A stretch of DNA of 64,000 nucleotides from Ascaphus truei (taxonomy: Eukaryota > Chordata > Amphibia > Anura > Ascaphidae). Where the stretch lies: contig CM071568.1 of assembly GCA_036426205.1 (NCBI GenBank), positions 227,486,777 through 227,550,776 on the forward strand. The letters are read 5' to 3'. The notes below the pieces were generated by a model, which was given only the letters and a program-made list of their open reading frames with translations, made no database searches and was not told the DNA's origin. Positions 23,333 through 34,840 of this stretch are shown in pieces. A program made the position numbers and the translations under genes. Numbering within the stretch: the stretch's first letter is position 1; the number at the start of each line of letters is the position of its first letter.

Positions 23333-26300
23333 ATGGCTAAGTACTAAAATAACAACCAGAATGTCAGAGGACTGAACTCTCCCATGAAAAGGAGACTATT
23401 GTTCAGAGACCTCAAAACAGACAAGTGACATACTATGATTCAAAAACACACCTGAACAGAGCAGACACTATAGTTTAAAAGATAAAAATTTAACCAAATT
23501 TATCACTCACCACCACAGACAAAAAGCGGGAGTAGCCATCCTGATTAGAACTAGCACCCCTTGCAGTAGAAAAATAAGAGGGACAAGACCGGGCGACTGC
23601 TAATTGTATCGGTAAATTAGGCACGACAGAACAACACTTTAAGCCTATATGCCCCCCAGCAACAAACCAAGAAAGCTATATTAATGAGGCCTTCGAGACG
23701 ATAACCAATATAAGAAGGGTTACTTAATAATTGGAGGGGATCTTAACACCGTTATAGACTGCAATAAAGACCAGGCGAAGCTCAAGGGTCAAGAGCAATA
23801 CCGGAGACGAATAGCTTCAACCGCTCACAACAAAGCATAAGACTGGGTGGTGGTCGAACGCATGGAGGCTAATGAACCCCATAACCAAAGGGTTAACCTT
23901 CTATACTCCACCCCCGCATAAACAATACACCCGCATTGATTATATACTGGTATCTAGAACGTGACAGAGAGGATAATAAAGGCAGAAATAGACAATAAAT
24001 ACATGGTCAGACCACGCCCCGGGTACAAAATCATAAGAGACATGCACCAAAGACCACGCACACAATGGCGAATAACGCCTACTGCTCAGGTACCAGAACA
24101 CTAAAAAAGCTATAGGAAAGGCTATACGGGACTACTCTCGCAATAATGCACCGGGCAACATCAGCGACTGTACACTATGGGCGCGCATAAAGCTACGCTC
24201 AGAGGCAAGATAATCAGTATTGCCTCCCATAGGAAAAAGGAAAAAAAAGATAAATAAGCTAAACAATATTATAGAGAAAATGAGACCTACCAACAAACCC
24301 CAACGGACAAAGTTAGAGCAGCGATAGACAGATAGATTGGAACTAAAATTACTGATTGAAGATACTGAAAAGCAATGAGATGGACAAACCAGATCTTTTA
24401 TTAAAAAAGCAATAAGGCAGACAGGCAATTGGCGCAAAACTCCGCAATAAAACAGCAAACCTCAATATATACAGCATAAAAACCAAACAAACCGCCTAAC
24501 CACCACAATCCGTTGAAATCAATAAAGAGTTTGTCCAGTATTACAGTAAACTTATACAACTTGACAAACCCCGATAAAGCCAACAAGAGGTTCGAAGCAA
24601 AGTTGACGAATATATAAAAAACACAAAACTATCCAAACTAGACGAGTCAGAATCAGCCCAACTAGAGAACCCATAACAGCAGAGAGGTCTCAGCAGCCAT
24701 AAATCCCTCAAGAACTCCAAAGCCCCGGGCCCAGACGGGTTCACTAATTTCTATTATAAGACTTCGAACACACTGAAGCCATATCTGATCCGCTGGTTCA
24801 ATAATATCCTAGACGGAGAAGCACCACCAAAAGAGTCCCTAAAGGCCTCTATCATTGTTATCCAAAGGAAGGAAAGACCCCGACGTTATGTTCCAGTTAT
24901 AGGAGGCCCATCTCTCTAAAATACAGACTAAAACTATTCGCCAAAATTCTAGCAACCAGTGAATGCACAGAGTATTAAATTCCTTGTACACCCAATGACC
25001 AATGGGGATTCACCCCAGAACGGCAGGCCTCTGATAACATCAGGAGAGTAATCAACATTATCCACAACAGTAACAAAACCAACGCCCTACCCTGATTCTA
25101 GGGTAGACGCTGAGAAATCTTGTGACCCGGGTGCCTGGCCCTTTATGTTCCGGGTATTCAGAGAGATGGGCCTACATGATAAACTTTATTAAAGGCAAAG
25201 GCGCTAAATTCCAACCCAATAGCCACAGTTCGCACCTCAGGATACACATCAGAACACATTCGCAGTCTCTACGGTACCAGGCAAGGGTCCCACTCCCCAA
25301 TGCTATTCTTTTGTGCATAGAGTATACCCTCAAGAATACGAGAGAACCAAGGGATAGAGGGTGTCCCTATAAGAAACAACATATATAAAGTGTCGCTTTT
25401 GCGGATGACACTTTACTCTCTCTGACTAACCTGGATACCTCATTAAAAAACCTATTCGACACGCTAGAGACGAATTTGGCACACTCTCAACTTTAAAGAT
25501 GAACAACACAAAATCAGAGCTATAGCCTGCACATACCCTCCAGAACTAGAACGCACTAAGAAAAAATTCCCAATAAAATGGATGTCGAACAAGATGAGAT
25601 ATCAGGAATACATTACGAGAACATATGATAATATGTACAGAGCAAACTAACCCGAATCTTATTAAAACCTGAAAAACACCTGGAATCTGGTCAAGATACA
25701 GATACATGGACGGGTAAATATCATGTGAAATGAACCTATTACCTAGAATACTTTACCTATTCCAAGTGCTCCCCGTTACGGTTCCAGCCTATGTATAAGA
25801 GATTGAAAAGAGATAACCAAATTTATATGGAACGGCAGAAAACCTAGGATAAAGAAGAAACCGATGGCTCTCTCCCAGGCAAGAGGAGCCTGGGCCAACC
25901 AGACTTAACAAAGTACTATGAAGCGCTAGACTAAGTCCGCTAATCTATTGGTCCGCAGCCCCAGGGAAAAAGCCGTGGGTGGATATAGAGAGGTGGAAGC
26001 AGAGACAAGGGTTAGCGTCTCTTCTATGGGTAAAAAAGGGAACAGACAAACAGCCTATAAGCCACCCCAGTCTTACTGCACTCTCTAGACATCTGGGATA
26101 AAACACTGCAAACACAGGCAAATCTCCTCCATTCCCTCACCCCTAACACCCATTGGAAGCCAATCCCGAATTTACAACACCAGCTCACAACACTCAAATA
26201 TTCTTAAGCAATGGGACGAGAAGGGCTCTCTAGATTAGGAGACATGCAACAGGGAGGAAAGTTAACTCATTCATGGAATAAGAGAGGAATATAACATCCC

Positions 26301-27047
26301 AACCACACAAATATTCCAATACATACAACTGCCGGCCCACTATGTTCCTCAATCCAACCAAACGACACTTGGAATAGGCCACTCACCACCTTGAAGCCTA
26401 TACCAAAGAGGTCACTACAATAAAGGACGATTGCCCAACCTATCAGGTACTTTAAAACAATATGACGACCAAACAAGCAAAACATTCTAGACTGGGAACA
26501 CGCCATAGGAAACTCCCTAGAGAAGAGGACGGGCAGAATCCCGAAAGGACAGCTAAAGCTTCCCGATGTCCCTAATCAGACTACCAACCTGAAGTCCTAC
26601 ACAGATGGTATTACACACCAGCCCCCTCCATTCCTTTTTCCCGCTAACCTCCCCAATGTGCTGGCGTACTGCGCAAATAGGCACATTTAACATATATGGT
26701 GGACTTGCCCCAAAATCATCCTATTCTGGGAAGAGTTAGACGCCTAATAAAGAAACAACAGGGGTAGACTAACATGGGACATAGAAACAGTGCTCTTACT
26801 AAAAACCGACAGACGACTTGAGAGAAAAATAGACTTTTTTGATAACGCAGATCCTCTCCGCAGCCAAAAATTTAATAGCAAGACATTGAAAAAGAACGAC
26901 CCACCCCCGATCAATGAGGTATTGCACAAAATAAACTACATAATACGATGGAGAGACTCAAGCCTAATACACACAGACACAACTCCTTCTGACGATGATG
27001 GACCCCTGGGAGACCTACATATGGAAGAACCCAATAACCATAAATAG
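23333..27047 (+). pseudogene. L1 ORF2, frameshifted copy
   Basis: This copy is 3715 bp against 3816 bp for the intact gene at 14048-17863. Endonuclease, reverse-transcriptase and zinc-knuckle coding stretches can be followed in order at nucleotide level, but no frame stays open for more than about 110 codons. Losses are scattered single bases, including outside homopolymers. The catalytic region is still readable near 25400 (GCGGATGACACT). No function is expected if the sequence is real. Confidence 0.88.
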
Positions 27048-27766
27048 TAAGGAAACCAGTAATAACTACTAAGGTTGGTAGACCTAGACCTAGCATAGGA
27101 TGTGACAATTATCATAGAATGTTTGCTTCCTGCATGAACCAGTGATGATGCTACCCACTGCCCAACCCCCCCCCCCCACCCCATAACCCTTTATTTTCTG
27201 TACCCCCCTCCCCCCCACTCCTTCCCCCCCCTTTATATGTTATTATGTTTTCTGAAAAAATAAAAAATATATACGTTAAAAAAAAAAACATCACCAACAC
27301 AAATACAATTTCGTGACAAAAGTCAAAGAGAGTTTCACTTACTAGGCGCGTGCACAGCACACACAGCTTTTTTTTCCTTTACGCTGCTCCTTCATGTCCT
27401 ATTTATAAAACCATGTGTCCAGTCTTGAAATTTTTATCAATATGGGGCTAACTTTTACCTATAAAATTACTCTCTTTCAATAGTCTTTTTGAACCTTTCT
27501 TTAAGCTTTGGTGAGAACTATACAATTATTACTGATTACATTTCAACTCTGTAACGAATATATCTATCTCAATGGTACAAGCACCATCACAAAAATGGCT
27601 AAATAACATCCCTTTTAGCAGTTTAATCGTATTGGAAGAAATTGTACTTTAGAATCAGATTATATCAAACAATCTGTAAAACTAAATATTTTTATTTGTC
27701 AAAGGGCTACGATTTTTATTTTATTTATTTTTTATTTATAAAATGTTTTACCAGGAAGTAACAAAG

Positions 27767-27955
27767 AAGAAGCAGCAAACGTGTCTAACTCAAAAGAGGT
27801 TAATATGCCCTAAAGTCCAACGTTTCGGCAGTCTAATACTGCCTTTCTCAAGGTGAAGGTAGCCTTCACCTTGAGAAAGGCAGTATTAGACTGCCGAAAC
27901 GTTGGACTTTATGGCATATTAAACCTCCTTTTGAGTAGACGTGTGCCTGCTTCTT
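27767..27955. repeat. Inverted repeat, about 93-bp arms, 3-bp spacer
   Basis: The left arm ends AAGGTGAAGG at 27859 and the right arm begins CCTTCACCTT at 27863. Outward, CTGCC/GGCAG, CCGAAACGTTGGACTT and the TAACTCAAAAG word are mirrored with a few indels on the left side. Each arm holds one hammerhead-like motif. In copy 1 the sequence after AAGGTGAAGG is different, so this foldback exists only at the right junction of copy 2. Confidence 0.85.
27821..27900. ncRNA. Two opposed hammerhead-like motifs in the foldback
   Basis: The minus-strand copy spans 27821-27851; the plus-strand copy runs from TTGAGAA at 27871-27877 to GAAAC at 27896-27900. Both have the perfect GGCAGT/ACTGCC stem II. A transcript through this site would fold into one long hairpin in preference to two separate cores. 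Confidence 0.35.
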
Positions 27956-28054
27956 CTTTGTACTGGAACATTTGGGACACAGGAGCTCCCGAGGGCCAGC
28001 TAAGTACCCCACCTCTATTACCCTTGATATTGAGTGCGTGTCTCATCCTCTATC

Positions 28055-28475
28055 TATGTTTACCAGGAAGTAATACATTGAGATTTACCTCTCGTTTTCA
28101 AGTATGTCCTGGGCATAGAGTTAAAATGACCAATAATACATGGTTACAAATACAGTTACATAAGTGAACAGGGTATACATTATATACAAGACATTGCATG
28201 CACAGATAAAGATAATATATAATGGGTGTATGTAACAGTTACAGACCAGATTAAAATGTGAGACAGCTTTGGGTTTGAAAGAACTTAAACTAGTGGTGGA
28301 TGTGATAGTCTCCGGTAGATTGTTCCAGTTTTGGGGTGCACGGTAAGAGAAGGAGGAGCGGCCGGATACTTTGTTTAGCCTTGGGACCATGAACAGTCTT
28401 TTGGAGTCAGATCTCAGATGATGAAGTGCTGCATGTGGTAGGGGTGAGGAGCTTGTTCAGATAGATGGGTTGATT
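28055..28475 (-). pseudogene. 3' end of a CR1/L2/Rex1-group LINE
   Basis: Minus-strand translation gives SFSYRAPQNWNNLPETI followed by SLSSFKPKAVSHF. This is the C-terminal signature of CR1/L2/Rex1-type LINE polymerase proteins (SF-YRAP-LWNSLP, SLSSFK). Upstream, to about 28475, LNKLLTP and related words continue out of frame, so the fragment is frameshifted as well as 5'-truncated. The 3' tail is TTACTTCCTGGTAAA, the same tail scattered elsewhere in the window. It is non-functional. Confidence 0.75.
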
Positions 28476-28920
28476 GAGAATGCATACCAAAAAGCTCTCT
28501 CACTCAATTGAGATATCCTTTTGGGTAACACAAAAAAGAATAGTCTCACTAAAAAAGAGAAACACTATTCTTCTAATATAGGAAAACATTCTCAGAACTC
28601 TCACAATTTCCACTCTAGTTCTGCAATGTTCATCAACAGATACAATCAGCTAATAAAATCCAATAGATTCTAAACAAACATTGGTATATACTTCTGTGCG
28701 ATCCATGTTTTAAAGATTATATTTATAAAAAAAAGTACAAAGTTGTACAGAATATAGAAAAGCAAAAAGTATTAAGAACATCTTGGCACCCATTAAATAA
28801 AAAGAAACATATAATCCATCAATTATTGATAACAAAAAAACTTTTTCAAACGTGGTCATACGAGATGTTTCACCTGTCACTATCTGTCATCTACAAAATA
28901 ATTGACATCATTTTCCAATG
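28476..28920. other. Gene-free A/T-rich stretch
   Basis: No gene or RNA recognised. It contains small local inverted words (AAGAATAGT near 28535 and ACTATTCTT near 28565) that could form a hairpin. Confidence 0.4.
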
Positions 28921-29036
28921 GCAAAAAGTTTCAGGTGAATGTGTTTATTAATTGCCACATTTCTTATGTTGTGTATCTACTTACAGGTACCTGTACTTGT
29001 GGCAATTAATAAACGCCTTCACCTGAAACTTTTGCT
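28921..29036. repeat. Inverted repeat with about 38-bp arms
   Basis: GCAAAAAGTTTCAGGTGAA at 28921 and TTATTAATTGCCACA to 28959 are mirrored by TGTGGCAATTAATAA to TTCACCTGAAACTTTTGC at 28999-29036. The 39-bp spacer contains a second small palindrome, CAGGTACCTG. It could be a MITE or retroelement terminus. Confidence 0.8.
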
Positions 29037-30215
29037 GTGTCCAGCTCTGTGTTTTTCCCTTGCTTAGAAACCCTTTGCTTCAGTTCCTCTCCTTCCTCTC
29101 TCCTCTGCTTCTATTTATCTTTCTACTAGAACTGTCCATCAGCCTGTTGCCATCAGCAACTACTCTTCCCCCTCCCCTGGAGTCTTGTTTGTCTCAACTT
29201 ATTTCTGCTTCTGGGGAGGGTCTGCTGTTCCATGCCTCTTGGTCAGTATTGTAGCTTGTACTCTCAGCTCTGGCATTCTGGAGCTTTATCATCCCTGTTC
29301 TCTTAGAGATAGCATTGTTGTTGTTGTTGTTTTTTTTGTTTGTTTTTTTTACCATACTCCTTATTTTGTGCATTTTGGAAAGTTTTCCCTTCATTCCTAT
29401 TTGATGGTTCTGTAAATAAATAAAAAAAATCAGACATTCAAAGAGGATTCCATCATTGCATGAAAGACGGGGAGGAGTTGATCTGCCTGTCAAAGCTTAC
29501 TGAGCCCCAGCCAGCCCAGAACAGAACATCTACAATGCAGCAACAGATATTCTCTCTTATTTTCAGTTTCACCTTACATTCACCAAGCAGACAATCTGCC
29601 TGCAAAAGAAAATTAATCCTAAAGGTCCTCAAATCCCCAACTCCCTTTGGGACTTCTATTTTTCAAGGCACTCTTTTGGCATTGGAGCTGTCACCCCTGC
29701 TTTTACAAACTGTTGTGTGGCTCCTTTCAACACCCTCTAAGCCCTAATTCCATTTTGTAAAATATAAGACCAAAAAAACCCTTTGAATAATTCCATCCGT
29801 CTATATAAATCTAAACTATTTTTGTAGTGTATTATCATCATCATTCTTCACACGTGAACCCTCAGAAATATTAGGCTAAAGCCTCAACTTTGAAAGGGGG
29901 AAACCGGCTGTGATGGTAGGGGTAGCCAGTCTTCATAATAAAGGTGTAGCCCAACTGGTTACCCCTGAAAACCGTGGGTAGCTTAGAAGCACAATAACCC
30001 GGGGACACTGTGTGTGTTATAACGTTTCCTGCTGTCCAATAAACCTGGGATTTCAGCAGTGGGAGTTTAAGGGTGGATATTTGGGTGGAAATGTGCTTAA
30101 AACATTTGTAATTTTTGTAAGGTATACAGGGATATACCAAATAAGTAAACATGGGAAGGATGTTTTTCCAGGGAGTAATCCGATTGCCAATTCTTGTAGT
30201 CGGGAAGGAATTTAT
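29037..30215. other. Gene-free stretch
   Basis: Pyrimidine-rich sequence (29050-29280), a GTT repeat followed by T runs at 29309-29350, then mixed sequence. CAATAAACCTGGG near 30040 resembles a polyadenylation region, possibly of an LTR, but no termini were found. Confidence 0.4.
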
Positions 30216-31502
30216 TTTTCCCCTTATGAGATATCATTGGATGATATGTCACTAGGGGCAGTGGGTGCAGGGGGCATGGAGACGTGGGGGCAGTGGGTGC
30301 AGGAAGAGGGGAAGTGGGTGCAGGGGGGAAGACAAAAAGGGACAGTGGGTGCAGGAGAATGATAGAGGGGCAGGGGTTACAAGAGTCAGTGGGTAAAGGG
30401 GGCAGGCAGAAAGGGGCACTGGGGGCAGGAGGAAGAGCGAGAGGGGGCAGGAGGAAGAGCGAGAGGAGACAGTGGTGCAGAGACAGAGGGCAGTGGATTC
30501 AGGAGGGAAACAGAAAGAGGCAGTGGGCAGAGACACAGGGCAGGGAGTTCATGAGAGATACAGAGGGGGAGGAGAAAAAGGAGGGCAGCGGGCAGATAGA
30601 AGGGCAGTGGGTTCAGGAAGGCTCGACAGAGGGGGAGGGGGCAGTGGTTGCATGAGTGAGCGAGACATGGGGTTGTGTGTACAAGAGAGGGGGCAGTGGG
30701 CAGAGAGAAAGGGCAGTTGGTGCAGTTGGTATAGAGAGGGACAGTGGCTGCAGCAGAGGGGTAAGTGGGTGCAGTAGAGGGGGCAAAGAGTGCAGTGGTT
30801 GCAGGAGAGGGGTCAGAAAGCGGGTAGTGGGTAAAGGAGAGACAGGGAGAACAGGAGAGGGGATTAAGTGGGTACAGGATAGTGGGGAGTGAGCAGAGAG
30901 AAAGGGCAGTTGGTGCAGTGGGCAGAGAGCGGGACAGTGGCTGCAGCAGAGGGGTAAGTTGGTGCAGTAGAGGAGGCAGAGAGGGCAATGGTTGCAGGAG
31001 AGGGTCAGAGAGCGGGTATTGGGTAGAGGAGAGACAGGGAGTACTGGAGAGGGGATTAAGTGGGTACAGGATAGTGGGCAGTGAGCAAAGAGAGAGGGCA
31101 GTGGATGCAGGAGAGGGATAAGTGGGTACAGGAGAGAGGGTAAGTGGAAACAGGACAGGGGCAGTGGGCAGAGAGAAAGGGGCAGTGGGTTCAGGAGAGG
31201 GTGTATGTTGGTGCAGGAGAGGAGGCAGAGAGAGCAGTGGGTGCAAGAGGGTACAGGAGATGGGGCAGTAAGCAGAGAGAGAGCAGTGGGTGCAGGAGAA
31301 GGGGTCAATGGACAGGTAGGGGAAGTGGCTGCATGTCTTACCTCCTCGAGGGAACTATTTCAGAGGGAGATCACTTGGCAGGTAGCCTCTGCACTGAGTG
31401 GTTGCTGCCTGGCAAGTGACCTCTTCCTTCTAGGGGCCCCATACGCAAGGGATGATGGGACTTGTGGTCCTACTGCCTTTCTAAGTTGTAGCATTGCATT
31501 AG
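30216..31502 (+). repeat. G-rich minisatellite block, copy A
   Basis: It begins CCCCTTATGAGATATCATTGG, continues as 1.1 kb of irregular GGGCAGTGGGTGCAGGAGAG units, then ends in a unique tail (GTCTTACCTCC to GCATTGCATTAGG). The same order recurs at 32267-33316. Long frames on either strand here are composition artefacts. Confidence 0.85.
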
Positions 31503-32266
31503 GAGCCAGACTACAACTCCCTCACGCTATCTTTCTCCTCTGCCACCCTGCTCCAATATATGAAATTCTTGGGGGGGTTTGGGGGTGAAAATGCACCCTT
31601 GCACACCTCCTGGTTGCACTACTGACCTGGATGTTCTCTCTGTCTACCTCTCCCAGAATGGCAGTTGGACCTTTTCTTTGTGTCTTTCAATGTGACAGAC
31701 AGCCTGCGCCAACATTCCACCCAGTCTTCCTCCCATCCAATCCCATATCTTCTGTCATGTGTTTCCAGGCAGACCAGGGACAGTGTCTCCCATTTCCCAT
31801 TGCACCATGTGATAGGTGGAGCAAACCAACTCTGCATTGTTCAGAGTATACACACAAATATAACAGGGCTTCACTGATTTTCCATGTAAACAAATTTGGA
31901 GGTTTTTCTCAGCATGCACTATATAGGAATGATGATCCAGCCAACAATAAATGGTGAATCGAGACAGGATGCATACATTCATAGCAGGATTCAGGGCAGA
32001 CAGGCTCAAGGCAGGGATGCCGGGAACTGGAGGCAGGATAGGCACTGCACAATAGCACCATGAAACAAGACTGAGTCATAGTACTGTAAGAGCAGACAGA
32101 AGCATAGTCAGGCAAGCTGGGGTAAAGTCAGGTCATTGTCAGGAACAACATTTTGGTAAGCCGGGATCAGGGCAGACCTGCGTATAGTCAAAGAAAGCTA
32201 AGGTATGGGCATGCTGCAGGAAAGAGAAAGCTGCAGGACAGACAGATTAGGAACATACATATTCTT
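31503..32266. other. Spacer between minisatellite blocks A and B
   Basis: Mixed non-repetitive sequence with no recognisable gene. The right half is rich in GTCAGG/CAGGCA words typical of an old interspersed repeat. Confidence 0.4.
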
Positions 32267-33316
32267 CCCCTTATGAGATATCATTGGATGATATTTCACT
32301 AGGGGCAGTGGGTGAAGGGGGCATGGAGACGTGGGGGCAGTGGGTGCAGGAAGAGGGGAAGTGGGTGCAGGGGGGAAGACAGAAAGGGACAGTGGGTGCA
32401 GGAGAAAGATAGAGGGGCAGTGGTTACAGGAGTCAGTGGGTAAAGGGGGCAGGCAGAAAGGGGCACTGGGGCAGGAGGAAGAGCGAGAGGGGACAGTGGT
32501 GCAGAGACAGAGGGCATGGATTCAGGAGGGAAACAGAAAGAGGCAGTGGGCAGAGAAACGGCATGGAGTTCAGAGGGGGAGGAGAAAAAGGAGGGCAGCG
32601 GGCAGATAGAAGGGCAGTGGGTTCATGAAGGCTTGACAGAGGGGGAGAGGGCAGTGGTTGCATGAGTGAGCGAGACATATGGGGTTGTGTGTACAAGAGG
32701 GGGCAGTGGGCATAGAGAAAGGGCAGTTGGTGCAGTGGGCAGAGAGAGGGACAGTGGCTGCAGCAGAGGGGGTAAGTGGGTGCAGTAGAGGGGGCAGAGA
32801 GAGGGCATTGGATGCAGGAGAGGGGTCAGAGAGCGGGTATTGGGTAGAGGAGAGACATGGAGTACAGGAGAGGGGATTAAGTGGGTACAGAATAGTGGGC
32901 AGTGGATGCAGGAGAGGGGGACGTGGATGAAGGAGAGAGGGTAAGTGGATGCAGGACAGGGGGGCAGTGGGCAGAGAGAAATGGGCAGTGGGTTCAGGAG
33001 AGATGGTATGTTGGGGCAGGAGAGGAGGCAGAGAGGGCAGTGGGTGCAAGAGAGGGGGTAAGAAGGTGCAGGAGATGGGGCAGTAAGCAGAGAGAGAGCA
33101 GTGGGTGCAGGAGAAGGGGTCAATGGACAGATAGGGGAAGTGGCTGCATGTCTTACCTCCTTGAGGAAACAATTTCAGAGGGAGATCACTTGGCAGGTAG
33201 CCTCTGCACTGAATGGCTGCTGCCTGGCAAGTGACCTCCTCCTTCTAGGGCCCCTATACGCAAGGGATTCTGGGACTTGTGGTCCTACTGCCTTTCTAAG
33301 TTGTAGCATTGCATTA
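32267..33316 (+). repeat. G-rich minisatellite block, copy B
   Basis: The unit of block A again, about 240 bp shorter through loss of internal minisatellite units. Start (CCCTTATGAGATATCATTGG) and end (TTGTAGCATTGCATTAGG) are nearly identical to block A. Confidence 0.85.
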
Positions 33317-33451
33317 GGGCACCTGATCGGCATCGGGCCTCTGCGCAGAGTGAAGAACCGGACGTAGACAACGACCAGGGAAGAAGAGAGCCCTCAGCAC
33401 GCCAAAGAACAGCCAGGAGCTGAGAGGACAGGGAGGCGCCGCCCTACTCAC
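33317..33451. other. GC-rich leader before the 145-bp tandem repeat
   Basis: It starts abruptly at the end of block B and is CpG-containing. Together with the tandem repeat and the A-run at 33779 it may be one small retroelement, unclassified. Confidence 0.3.
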
Positions 33452-33741
33452 CTGACCGCCGCCGCGCCGAACTGCTCGACCCCGCTCACGCATCGCGAGT
33501 CCTGCGGGAAGAACAACCTACGGATCCAGAGAGGGATCTCACCGAAAGCGAAACCTGCGGGCCGATCGGAAGGCAGCAAGGAGAGATCTTCACATGCTGA
33601 CCGCCGCCGCGCCGAACTGCTCGACCCCGCTCACGCATCGCGAGTCCTGCGGGAAGAACAACCTACGGATCCAGAGAGGGATCTCACCGAAAGCGAAACC
33701 TGCGGGCCGATCGGAAGGCAGCAAGGAGAGATCTTCACATG
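33452..33741 (+). repeat. Exact 145-bp tandem duplication
   Basis: 33452-33596 and 33597-33741 are identical base for base, each starting CTGACCGCCGCCGCGCC and ending CTTCACATG. It is CpG-rich. The right copy is followed by CTGTCACAG and then an A-run at 33779-33793. Either the duplication is very recent or it is an assembly overlap. Confidence 0.95.
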
Positions 33742-34804
33742 CTGTCACAGATCCCCTGACGAGCCCAAGCCTGGTTTAAAAAAAAAAAAAAGTTCTGAAA
33801 AGTTTTAAAAGTTTTTTCCCAAGTTGTTGTTACCTACTTGCAGTGGTTGAGAGGCCCGGGTGACAAGAGTAGCCAGGATCTCATCTCTATATATGCTCCA
33901 CAAGACTAAATCATAAGGTTTAAGTGTTAAGGATAATGGAATTGGTACACTAAATAAAGATGGGACCTCTCCCCCACTCCTCTTGAAAAAAAAAAAAAAT
34001 ACTATTTAACTTTGGGAGAAAACAGAGGGGAAGTACCATGTTCCTATAATGTGAGAACTAGCCAGAAGAAGGAGGTTCTCACCCCGAAATGTCACCCCCT
34101 TATATTTGTTTTTGTGTTATTTCCCTGTATGAGTGCCCCAATTATGTTGTATTAATTACATATTCATCATGCAGTCCTTGATTTTTCTATTGTACCCTAA
34201 TACATCATCACTTCTTATTGGGACTTAATCCGGCATTGGGCGAGTGGTTTGGATTCTGCCGTGCTTCTATTTACATAAAAAGGTAAGAGGCCGTCTAACT
34301 GCTGTTGGGGCCCACTCCCCACCGGATAGCCCTCTGCGAGATACTTTTGATATTTCTGTGATCCACTATACTGTAGGAGCGTTTGACCTCTGACCCACAC
34401 AATATGTAATTCTTTGAAATATGTGACTAGTGCTGCTCATATGACATTCATGCACATCTGTTTTTGTGCCCACATGATACATTTTGTTAGACTTACCTTT
34501 ATAGGAACTATTTAGTTGCGTAATTTGTTTCCACTGGGTGATTGGTTGCATTGCTACTTTATAGTCCAATCTCTACACTATTTTGTTATTGGTATTGAGT
34601 ACACTTGCTGACTCACTCGTACTAGTATTCGTTTTCACTCCTGTAATTGTGTAGTATACAAGAAAGTACTTGCAACCCCTTTGCAGAATAAATAATCCTG
34701 ATGGATTTCATGTGTTATTTTTTCCACTGCAACAGTGCTGATTGGGGAATTATCACATGGAATTCCCACTGAAGTCTAGACAACACATCACTTTATCAGA
34801 GGAA
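33742..34804. other. Gene-free A/T-rich stretch
   Basis: No gene seen. A-runs lie near 33779 and 33986. A degenerate AGAAGAAGGAGG..CCCCGAAATGTCAC at about 34072-34107 resembles the hammerhead-like family only weakly. Confidence 0.4.
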
Positions 34805-34840
34805 CTGATGAAGTGACGTGTTAAATAACGAAATGCGTCA
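34805..34840 (+). ncRNA. Hammerhead-like motif with intact CTGATGA
   Basis: CTGATGA at 34805-34811 is the exact core word. A GTTA/TAAC hairpin (34820-34829) abuts GAAA at 34830-34833, and GTC follows at 34837-34839. The region between CTGATGA and the hairpin (AGTGACGT) is longer than in a standard stem II. Probably a decayed Penelope-associated ribozyme. Confidence 0.35.

Larger units (their letters stand above)
20463..27284 (+). mobile_element. L1-type LINE, second copy with many frameshifts
   Basis: This copy is about 6.82 kb against 6.99 kb in copy 1, with the same 5' start, C-rich 3' UTR, AATAAA and A-tail. Its target-site duplications (about 20448-20462 with one base missing, and 27285-27299) are the same sequence as in copy 1. 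A second independent insertion would have a different duplication, so it shares the original insertion event. Confidence 0.9.
19003..27859 (+). repeat. 9-kb duplicated block, copy 2 (indel-ridden)
   Basis: Same order and orientation as 9706-18702. Offsets drift from about +9297 at the left, through +9342 at the LINE start, to about +9172 at the right target-site duplication, because copy 2 has lost single bases throughout. Differences are mostly 1-2 base deletions, in coding and non-coding parts alike, with comparatively few substitutions. Ageing duplicates show the opposite balance. The pattern suits uncorrected long-read sequence. Confidence 0.9.

Noticed and set aside
20463..27284. Second LINE as an independent insertion
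   Set aside because: Identical target-site duplication and identical flanks over more than 1 kb show that it copies the same insertion.
30386..31308. 286- and 231-codon minus-strand frames (Leu/Pro/Ser-rich)
   Set aside because: Translation of a GGGCAGTGGGTGCAGG-type minisatellite; residues repeat with the DNA unit. No independent coding evidence.
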